DNA from: a bacterium
GTDB taxonomy: Bacteria; Patescibacteriota; Minisyncoccia; Portnoybacterales; JAGGTM01
Assembly (NCBI GenBank): GCA_021163745.1
Contig: JAGGTM010000012.1
Span: 1 to 12,479 of the forward strand
Length of the DNA: 12,479 nucleotides
Reading direction: 5' to 3'
A program made the translations under genes and the position numbers. Shown one piece after another: positions 1 to 4,954 of the stretch (its first letter is position 1; each line of letters begins with the position of its first letter). The notes beneath the pieces were generated by a model that was not told the DNA's origin, searched no databases, and was given only the letters and a program-made list of their open reading frames with translations.

Positions 1-332
1 AGTAAAACATATGCCTTTCCATTCTTCAATTTTACCTGCTTAATTTCTACTCCGTAATCTTTCATTAATTGCTGAATCTGAGGGTCTTTTTTGGCAATTT
101 CCATTGCTTTGGCTATTTGTAATTTTGGCTGAATCACGCCAAACCCTATTGCCAAAATTAAAGCCAAAGCAATGCCAGCGGGAATTAATCTTTTTGTCCA
201 AAACATAATTGAATTCTCCTTAAAATATCCAGAGCTAAGCAAAGCCATTTTTAACCTTTGCTTGTGGCTTTGAATTTCAATTTCTGGTGTTTTTATATTT
301 TCTAATTTTTTGATTAAATCTTCTTTTTTCAT
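1..332 (-). CDS. Probable anti-sigma factor, membrane-anchored (partial, 3' end beyond window)
   Basis: The frame is open for 110 codons from the ATG at 332-330 to the window edge. It begins MKKEDLIKKLENIKTPEIEI. Residues 1-42 are charged and helical (a possible sigma-binding part), one hydrophobic segment follows at about 48-67 (RLIPAGIALALILAIGFGVI), and the rest looks extracytoplasmic. It lies directly downstream of an ECF sigma gene on the same strand, the usual place for an anti-sigma factor, and has its own copy of the putative ECF promoter. No zinc anti-sigma HxxxCxxC motif is visible, so the role rests on context and topology. The start is not certain: the ATG at 332 has no clear Shine-Dalgarno, whereas an internal in-frame ATG at 206-204 follows AAGGAG (216-221) at good spacing and would give a protein starting just before the membrane segment. 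I prefer the longer form because the N-terminal part would be the sigma-binding domain. The C-terminal domain is unseen. Confidence 0.7.
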   Translation of the reverse strand, partial: MKKEDLIKKLENIKTPEIEIQSHKQRLKMALLSSGYFKENSIMFWTKRLIPAGIALALILAIGFGVIQPKLQIAKAMEIAKKDPQIQQLMKDYGVEIKQVKLKNGKAYVL

Positions 333-361
333 AGCTCTAGATATTTAGATAGTTATTTATT

Positions 362-428
362 ACCTTTTTCGACCTTTGTAAGCATTGTTTAATGCTCTAT
401 AACCATAACACAAAAGGCCGAAAAAGGT
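362..428 (-). other. Nested inverted repeat between sigma and anti-sigma genes
   Basis: ACCTTTTTCGACCTTTG (362-378) is nearly the reverse complement of 411-428, with one mismatch and one extra base. A smaller perfect stem, AGCATT-GTTT-AATGCT (380-395), lies in the loop. Read-through RNA from the sigma gene could form the long stem. RNA started at the promoter inside the repeat could form only the small one. No U-tract follows, so it is not a standard terminator. Confidence 0.6.
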
Positions 429-432
429 TGCA
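405..432 (-). promoter_or_regulatory. Putative ECF promoter of the anti-sigma gene
   Basis: On the minus strand, TGCAACCTTTTTC (432-420) is followed after 9 bases by TGTTAT (410-405). The same arrangement with identical spacing occurs upstream of the sigma gene. It resembles ECF promoters of the SigW/SigM type, which have a TGAAAC-TTT -35 element and a CGT-type -10. The start of transcription would be near 398, giving a leader of about 65 bases before the ATG at 332. Confidence 0.6.
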
Positions 433-1005
433 TTATTCTATTAGATCTTTTAATTTTTCTAATCCTCGATGTAATAAAGATTTTATTGTTCCTTCTTTTT
501 TGCCTAAAATTTCTGAAATTTCTTTGATTTTCTTTTTTTCAAAAAATCTCAAGGTGATTACTTCTTGATATCTAATCGGAAGTTGAGAAATTTTTTCTTG
601 AATTTTCAAAAAATCTTGATGCCTTTTTAATTCTTCTTGGGCTTTCAAAAATTCTGTTTCAGGATTATGTAAACTGATTGGCTCAAATCCATTTTTTTTA
701 AGTTTATCTAAAGAAATTGAATATTTTTTGTTTTTTCTAAAATAATTGGCGATTTCGTTGTTGGCAATTCTATAAAGCCAACTAGATATAGAAATGTTTT
801 TCCAGCGAAATTTCCAAAGATTCTTTAGCGCTTTAAAAAATGTCTCAGAAGTAACATCTTGAGCAATCTCAAGATCAACCACTCTTTTTAAGATATAGCC
901 AAAAATCTGGGGATAATATTTATCATAAAGTTTAGCGAAAGTCTCCGGTTCTCTTTGGGCCCTTTTGATTAAATCTTTTTCATCATTTAGATTCATATTT
1001 ACCAA
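433..1005 (-). CDS. ECF-type RNA polymerase sigma factor (sigma-70 family)
   Basis: At 190 residues this is the normal length of an extracytoplasmic-function sigma factor with regions 2 and 4 only. Region 2 is at about 20-92 (AKLYDKYYPQIFGYILKR, then DVTSETFFKAL and SSWLYRIANNEIANYFRK, matching -10 binding and core contact). Region 4 is at about 135-188, starting LPIRYQEVITLRFFE and continuing into a helix-turn-helix (KEISEILGKKEGTIKSLLHR) that reads the -35 element. It should direct RNA polymerase to a small regulon in response to an envelope or stress cue. The first codon used here is TTG at 1005-1003, with AAAGG 7 bases upstream; an in-frame ATG at 996-994 would remove three residues. A putative self-recognised promoter lies just upstream (1041-1068), and the anti-sigma candidate follows after a 100-base gap. 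The ECF subgroup cannot be assigned by eye. Confidence 0.93.
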   Translation of the reverse strand: MVNMNLNDEKDLIKRAQREPETFAKLYDKYYPQIFGYILKRVVDLEIAQDVTSETFFKALKNLWKFRWKNISISSWLYRIANNEIANYFRKNKKYSISLDKLKKNGFEPISLHNPETEFLKAQEELKRHQDFLKIQEKISQLPIRYQEVITLRFFEKKKIKEISEILGKKEGTIKSLLHRGLEKLKDLIE

Positions 1006-1040
1006 TACAAAACCTTTGCGCGAACTCGCTACTTATTATA

Positions 1041-1068
1041 ATAACGCAATTTTTAGAAAAAGGTTGCA
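1041..1068 (-). promoter_or_regulatory. Putative autoregulated ECF promoter of the sigma gene
   Basis: On the minus strand, TGCAACCTTTTTC (1068-1056), nine bases, then CGTTAT (1046-1041). The -35 block is identical over 13 bases to the element before the anti-sigma gene, the spacing is the same, and the -10 blocks differ in one base. Transcription would start near 1034, about 29 bases before the sigma start codon. ECF sigma factors commonly transcribe their own gene, which fits. Confidence 0.65.
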
Positions 1069-1103
1069 TATTTGGTGAAAAGTCTTAAAAACTTTTTGAG
1101 CGG

Positions 1104-1128
1104 GCCCCGTCCCAATTTTAGTCGGGGC
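1104..1128. other. GC-rich hairpin in AT-rich intergenic DNA
   Basis: GCCCCG (1104-1109) pairs with CGGGGC (1123-1128) around a 13-base loop. It lies upstream of the sigma promoter and downstream of the tRNA terminator. There is no U-tract on either side, so its function is unclear; it may be a short intergenic repeat. Confidence 0.4.
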
Positions 1129-1159
1129 GAGGCGAGCGAAAGGAACGATAACGATTTTT

Positions 1160-1198
1160 AAAAAAACAGGCAGGGGCAAAGTCCCTGCCTGTTTTTTT
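1160..1198 (-). terminator. Rho-independent terminator after tRNA-Gln
   Basis: ACAGGCAGGG (1166-1175) and CCCTGCCTGT (1183-1192) form a perfect 10-bp stem with a 7-base loop, flanked by an A-run (from 1160) and a T-run (to 1198). It can act in both directions. Its natural use is to end minus-strand transcription of tRNA-Gln, and possibly of dnaX, before the sigma gene. Confidence 0.9.
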
Positions 1199-1258
1199 AA
1201 AATGCCATTGTGTTTCCGTTTACTCGCCCAACACCAAAATTTAGTACTTGGTTTGTTG

Positions 1259-1330
1259 CTGCGGGGCCAGGGATCGAACCTGGATAACAGGATCCAAAGT
1301 CCTGTGTGTTACCAATTACACCACCCCGCA
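1259..1330 (-). tRNA. tRNA-Gln (anticodon UUG)
   Basis: The 72-base cloverleaf is complete. Acceptor TGCGGGG pairs with CCCCGCA, the D-stem is GTGT/ACAC, the anticodon stem is CAGGA/TCCTG around CTTTGGA (anticodon TTG), the variable loop is TTAT, and the T-arm is CCAGG-TTCGATC-CCTGG. The U1-A72 first pair and G73 discriminator are typical bacterial tRNA-Gln identity features. CCA is not encoded (the next bases are CAA), so it must be added by the CCA-adding enzyme. The gene starts 53 bases after the dnaX stop with no clear promoter of its own, so co-transcription with dnaX is likely. Confidence 0.96.
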
Positions 1331-1383
1331 TTAATAAGCTTTTTTCTCTAAATAAAATCTCTCAGTTTTTTAAATAAAATTCA

Positions 1384-2505
1384 TTAACTAGCGTCTTCTG
1401 ATAATCCAATTATTTCTATAATGGCTAATTCCAAAGGAAGTTGTGGAGGATTTGAAAATTTCATTTCATTTTCAGTATCAACCAAAATTCTTAAAATCTT
1501 ATTTAAATTTGAGGAAGAAAAATTCTCTCCTTGCCTTATTATCACATTAAACTGCTCTTCTGTCAATTCCGGAGCGACTAACCTATAAAGATTCGGGTCT
1601 ACTTTCAGAAGCATCATTTTGTGAAAATAACCAACCAAATGTTTTGTAAATTGGATTATGTCATATCCATTATCTATCACTTGATTAATGTGGGAAATCG
1701 CTTCAGAAAGTTTCTTTGAAGAAATTAAATCCACTAATTTAGAAACTGCAGAAATATCTGCTACCCCAAGAAAATCCTGGACATCTTTAAGGGTTATTTT
1801 GTCTTGGGGCCTATTTTGGGTATACAAAACAGAAATTTGACCCAATAATCCTTCTGAATCTCTTAATGCTCCGTCTCCCTGAAGAGCAATTAATTTTAAT
1901 GCTTCATCTTCTATGTTTATCTTTTCTCTCTCGCATATAAATTTTAATCTCTCTATTATTTTCAAAACAGGAACTTTAATAAAATCAAATCTTTGACATC
2001 TAGAAATAATAGTTTGTGGAACCTTGTGAATCTCTGTAGTGGCTAAAACAAAAACAGCATGAGAAGGCGGTTCTTCCAATGTCTTTAATAAAGCATTAAA
2101 TGCTTCCTTTGTAAGCATATGCACTTCGTCTATAATAAAAACCTTATACTTTAACCGGGTAGGAGTAAATTTAATTCCATCACGCAACTCCCTTATTTCG
2201 TCAATTCCTCTATTGGATGCGGCATCAATCTCTATTAAATCTAATGCGCGATTTTCATTTATTTCTAAACAAGAAGGACATCTATTGCATGGCTCAAACC
2301 CTTCTCTGTTTTCACAGTTTATTGCTTTAGCCAGTAATCTGGCAATTGTAGTTTTCCCTGTGCCTCTTGGTCCAGTAAATAAATAAGCATGTGCAATTCT
2401 ATCTAATTTTAATGCATTAGTTAAAGTTCTTACCACATGCTCTTGTCCTACTATTTCTTTAAATGTCCTAGGCCTATATTTTCTGTATAGTACCAGTTCA
2501 GGCAT
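1384..2505 (-). CDS. dnaX: DNA polymerase III clamp-loader subunit gamma/tau, short form
   Basis: This is the ATPase subunit of the clamp loader, which opens the beta clamp and places it on primed DNA at the replication fork. The N-terminus (YRKYRPRTFKEIVGQEHVV) is the DnaX signature. Walker A is GPRGTGKT at 45-52, the four-cysteine zinc site is C64, C73, C76 and C79, Walker B is DEVH at 126-129, and the arginine-finger SRC motif is at 168-170. Domain III fills about 240-360. The protein ends at 373 residues, so the tau-specific C-terminal domains that bind DnaB helicase and polymerase alpha are missing. It resembles the gamma product, but is made by a normal stop rather than a frameshift. 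There is no obvious Shine-Dalgarno before the ATG. tRNA-Gln follows 53 bases downstream. Confidence 0.97.
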   Translation of the reverse strand: MPELVLYRKYRPRTFKEIVGQEHVVRTLTNALKLDRIAHAYLFTGPRGTGKTTIARLLAKAINCENREGFEPCNRCPSCLEINENRALDLIEIDAASNRGIDEIRELRDGIKFTPTRLKYKVFIIDEVHMLTKEAFNALLKTLEEPPSHAVFVLATTEIHKVPQTIISRCQRFDFIKVPVLKIIERLKFICEREKINIEDEALKLIALQGDGALRDSEGLLGQISVLYTQNRPQDKITLKDVQDFLGVADISAVSKLVDLISSKKLSEAISHINQVIDNGYDIIQFTKHLVGYFHKMMLLKVDPNLYRLVAPELTEEQFNVIIRQGENFSSSNLNKILRILVDTENEMKFSNPPQLPLELAIIEIIGLSEDAS

Positions 2506-2541
2506 GCTTAAAATTATTTATTTGATTACGGATTTCTGCTA

Positions 2542-2547
2542 ATTATA
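2542..2547 (-). promoter_or_regulatory. Possible -10 element of dnaX
   Basis: A perfect TATAAT on the minus strand lies 36 bases before the dnaX ATG. No good -35 element is present at 16-18 bases upstream, so the call is tentative in this AT-rich DNA. Confidence 0.35.
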
Positions 2548-2622
2548 TATCAATAATATCACTTTTCTTAGAAAAATAAAGGTTTAATATATAAATTATC
2601 AGTAATACTTTGAAATATTTTG

Positions 2623-2654
2623 ACAAATAAAAAAGCAAGGCCCTTGCCTTGCTT
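2623..2654 (-). terminator. Rho-independent terminator downstream of the gtrA-like gene
   Basis: On the minus strand, an 8-bp stem AAGCAAGG/CCTTGCTT (2654-2647 with 2640-2633) with a 6-base loop is followed by a T-rich tail (2632-2623). It should end the exchanger/gtrA transcript before dnaX. Confidence 0.85.
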
Positions 2655-2829
2655 GATTCTCATTTTAAAGATAAACGAGTTATAATAAATTCTTTAAATT
2701 TTTTTCTCCATCCCGAACTGAATAATTCTATGTATCCTTATTTTTGTCTTACTATCTTCTAGTAAAGAATAATTTATAATGGGTAATTAAAATTTTATTT
2801 AACAAATTATAAAATTTAAGATGTAGTTC

Positions 2830-3423
2830 TTACTCTTTAAATACCACAAATTTATATCCCAAGAAATTCCACAAAAGACCAGATATAGAACCTGCTGCTG
2901 CTCCTATATTCGCCCAAATCTCTGAAGAAACCCCCCATTGAACACCAATTTTGTTTACCACCAAAGAAGCCATCCCTACATTGATACAAAGGCCAATAAT
3001 GCTTACTATGAGAAATTGCAAAAATTCTTTTGCTGATTTATTAGTTTTTTTTACTTTAAATGTCCAAAACTTATTCCAGAAATAACTGTTTAAAGTAGCA
3101 ACCAAAAAAGAAATTCCCTTAAACACCGAATAAAACCATCCGGACGTAATATCGGCAAAAAATATGAGTAAATTAAGAACTCCAAAATCAACAACAGTAT
3201 TTAATCCTCCTACTAAAACAAACTTTCCGAATTGAAAAATTGCCTTTATTTTTTTTCCAATCAAATAAGAAACACAAAGAAAAACTGCACAAAAAATCGG
3301 AAATATTAAAGGCAAGAAAAACAGATAAGGAATTTCAAGGGAAAGGTTTTTAATTACAGCAATAATAAACCAACTGGCTATTTCTCCTATTATTAAACTT
3401 GCTATTATGTCAGATTTTTTCAT
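2830..3423 (-). CDS. GtrA-family membrane protein with extra N-terminal segments
   Basis: Residues 64-196 match the GtrA/PF04138 pattern: FGKFVLVGGLNTVVDFGVLN near the start, NSYFWNKFWTFK at 112-123, and the terminal GLLWNFLGYKFVVFK. The family consists of small four-helix membrane proteins linked to export or flipping of lipid-linked sugars for cell-surface polysaccharide. Typical members have about 120-150 residues. This one has 197 because of about 60 extra N-terminal residues with two more hydrophobic segments (about 6-25 and 32-55), giving six in total. It lies 91 bases downstream of the sodium/calcium exchanger on the same strand, with a C/G-run hairpin repeat in the gap, and ends in a terminator. 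The sugar substrate cannot be told. A weak AAAGA ribosome site precedes the ATG. Confidence 0.85.
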   Translation of the reverse strand: MKKSDIIASLIIGEIASWFIIAVIKNLSLEIPYLFFLPLIFPIFCAVFLCVSYLIGKKIKAIFQFGKFVLVGGLNTVVDFGVLNLLIFFADITSGWFYSVFKGISFLVATLNSYFWNKFWTFKVKKTNKSAKEFLQFLIVSIIGLCINVGMASLVVNKIGVQWGVSSEIWANIGAAAGSISGLLWNFLGYKFVVFKE

Positions 3424-3473
3424 ATTTTCTTTATCCGTCTAAATTTTGCTTGCTTTAGAGAGTATCGCGACCA

Positions 3474-3496
3474 CTCCCCCTCCCAAGGAGGGAGAG
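3474..3496. repeat. C-run/G-run hairpin repeat, copy D
   Basis: A ten-base arm (3474-3483) pairs with 3487-3496 with one mismatch around a CAA loop. The GGAGGGAGAG arm resembles the right arms of the copies at 7426, 7527 and 10278. It sits in the 91-base gap between the exchanger and the gtrA-like gene. It is the most divergent copy, lacking the TTCGTAA loop, and could be an independent hairpin. Confidence 0.5.
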
Positions 3497-3514
3497 AGTA
3501 AGAGATAAATACAA

Positions 3515-4531
3515 TTAAAATAACCCAAATAATTTTCCTATAAATAAAATATATACAGTTAAATACATCAATCCTTCCCAGATATGAATTCTTTTAGAAA
3601 GCCCTGATACTAAAAAAATTAAGGTAGCAAAAAGAAGAAATGGAATACCTATAATAAATGTTTTCTCGTCTATATAAAGAGTTTTTATAACCCCAGGAAC
3701 GCCTATTACCAATAAGATATTAAATACATTTGAACCAAATATATTTCCCAACACCATATCAGGCCTATTAGTATATGCTGCTTTAACAGAAACTATTAAT
3801 TCAGGCAAAGAAGTGCCCAAAGCAACTGCAGTAATAGCGATAACTCCTTTAGCAATATTAAATATTTCAGAAAGATGAATAATTGACTCTACTAAATATT
3901 TTGCCCCAAATACCAATCCTAAAATTCCTAAGAAAAGAAAGATGAAATCTCTAAATCTTAATTTTGGCCTCTTTACTTTTACTTCTTTTACTGCTCTATA
4001 CCTTCTACGAATTGGGACAAAAAGTGTTTTGCGTTTCTTTTCATGATTTGGAATAACTGCATATAACTCCTCTTCTTCGTCTTTATGGACTAAAGTATAT
4101 AAAAAATACACAATATAGGCAATTAAAAGAAGAATTGCCTCAAATAAAGTTATCTTTTTATCCCATGCAATTCCTAAAAACAATAGAGTAGAAATCAAAA
4201 GAAGTGGTATATCCAAATCAATTAAATTTTTTCTTACACTTAATTTCTTGCCTATAACTGCAGAAAGCCCTATTACTAAAAGAATATTGCATATATTAGA
4301 ACCAATGGCGTTGGCAGGAACAATTTCAGTTGCATTTTTAAAAACTGCAGCCAAAGAAGAAGCAAGTTCTGGTAAAGATGTCCCTGCTCCTACAATAATC
4401 GCGCCTACAATAAAAGAAGAAAGTCCTAAACTAAGACCAATTCTCTCTGCTGAATCCAAAACTAAATCAGCACCTTTTACTAAAACTATTAGAGAAATTA
4501 TAAAAATGATTATCCAGATTAAAATCTCCAT
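3515..4531 (-). CDS. Sodium/calcium exchanger, CaCA superfamily (YrbG-type)
   Basis: This inner-membrane antiporter of 338 residues has the inverted two-fold repeat of the CaCA superfamily. The first alpha repeat has GAGTSLPE (48-55) and GSNICNI (77-83). The second has ALGTSLPE (237-244) and GSNVFNI (266-272). Glutamates 55 and 244 are the expected cation ligands. About ten hydrophobic segments flank a charged central loop (about 149-192) that is acidic first (DEEEE) and then strongly basic (KKRK, RRRYR). The length is close to that of E. coli YrbG and archaeal NCX. It would exchange calcium for sodium across the membrane; ion specificity cannot be read by eye. A purine-rich AAAGAG precedes the ATG. 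The gtrA-like gene follows on the same strand, so the two may be co-transcribed. Confidence 0.92.
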   Translation of the reverse strand: MEILIWIIIFIISLIVLVKGADLVLDSAERIGLSLGLSSFIVGAIIVGAGTSLPELASSLAAVFKNATEIVPANAIGSNICNILLVIGLSAVIGKKLSVRKNLIDLDIPLLLISTLLFLGIAWDKKITLFEAILLLIAYIVYFLYTLVHKDEEEELYAVIPNHEKKRKTLFVPIRRRYRAVKEVKVKRPKLRFRDFIFLFLGILGLVFGAKYLVESIIHLSEIFNIAKGVIAITAVALGTSLPELIVSVKAAYTNRPDMVLGNIFGSNVFNILLVIGVPGVIKTLYIDEKTFIIGIPFLLFATLIFLVSGLSKRIHIWEGLMYLTVYILFIGKLFGLF

Positions 4532-4549
4532 AATATCTCTTTCTTACTC

Positions 4550-4570
4550 TTCCTTCTTAAAGAAAAGGAA
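4550..4570. other. Small inverted repeat in exchanger leader
   Basis: TTCCTTCTT (4550-4558) pairs with AAGAAAAGGAA (4560-4570) with two extra A residues. It lies about 20 bases before the exchanger start codon and could form a weak leader hairpin. Confidence 0.25.
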
Positions 4571-4600
4571 ATTAAAATATATTTTTTCCTCTATCTCCTC

Positions 4601-4630
4601 CGCCTAAGTTTTTTCAAAAAAATTCAGGCG
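4601..4630. other. Hairpin between the small basic gene and the exchanger gene
   Basis: CGCCT (4601-4605) pairs with AGGCG (4626-4630), and T6 with A6 inside, leaving two mismatches and a short loop. A long A-run follows on the plus strand. On the minus strand the U-rich part precedes rather than follows the stem, so it is not a standard terminator for the ATPase operon, although it lies where one is expected. Confidence 0.35.
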
Positions 4631-4679
4631 AAAAAAAATAAAAAAATTAAGAAAAATCCCTCTTACCAAAATTTTTATA

Positions 4680-4925
4680 TCATTTTCCCAGCAACTTCTT
4701 TTTAATTTTAGAAATCTCCCATCTTTTTATGGTATCTTTAGTACTTCGTTTCAAATTAGGAATTATTCTTTTTCTTATTTCCCAATAAGTAATTTTTCTT
4801 TTCTGATATTTTTTTGCTTCTTTCAAAAGAGCTTCTCTGTCTGAAGGAGAAATCCATCCTTTCTTTTTAGTTAACCTTTTCAATTCCTTTAAAGTTAATT
4901 TTTTATTCTTTGAAAATATAGCCAT
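4680..4925 (-). CDS. Small basic protein of unknown function
   Basis: This 81-residue protein has about 26 lysines and 8 arginines and no hydrophobic segment. It ends in a TGA stop. I do not recognise a family. It starts 29 bases after the ATPase stop on the same strand, so it is probably the last gene of that operon. The sequence looks wholly helical (TLKELKRLTKKKGWISPSDR, then EALLKEAKKYQKRKITYWEI). Its high positive charge suggests nucleic-acid binding, such as a DNA-associated partner of the ATPase, but that is only inference. There is no Shine-Dalgarno, so translation may be coupled to the ATPase. Codon use is like the neighbours, and the frame is intact, which supports a real gene. Confidence 0.65.
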   Translation of the reverse strand: MAIFSKNKKLTLKELKRLTKKKGWISPSDREALLKEAKKYQKRKITYWEIRKRIIPNLKRSTKDTIKRWEISKIKKKLLGK

Positions 4926-4954
4926 AAAAATAGTTTAAAGTTTAGTAAGAATTA

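Larger units (their letters stand above)
2506..2829. other. Intergenic region between gtrA-like gene and dnaX
   Basis: These 324 bases hold the dnaX leader and possible promoter (2506 to about 2570), the terminator of the upstream transcript (2623-2654) and a 175-base AT-rich stretch (2655-2829) between the gtrA-like stop and that terminator. The last part has a small stem TTACTA/TAGTAA (2749-2765) and no convincing open reading frame. It would be an unusually long 3' untranslated region. Confidence 0.5.

Noticed and set aside
2709..2722. CCATCCCGAACTGAA-like stretch resembling part of 5S rRNA
   Set aside because: Only about 13 bases match. The surrounding DNA is AT-rich with no terminal helix or other 5S arms.
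4248..4607. 119-codon open frame on the plus strand
   Set aside because: It lies opposite the conserved first alpha repeat of the exchanger and has no family features, so it is a shadow frame.
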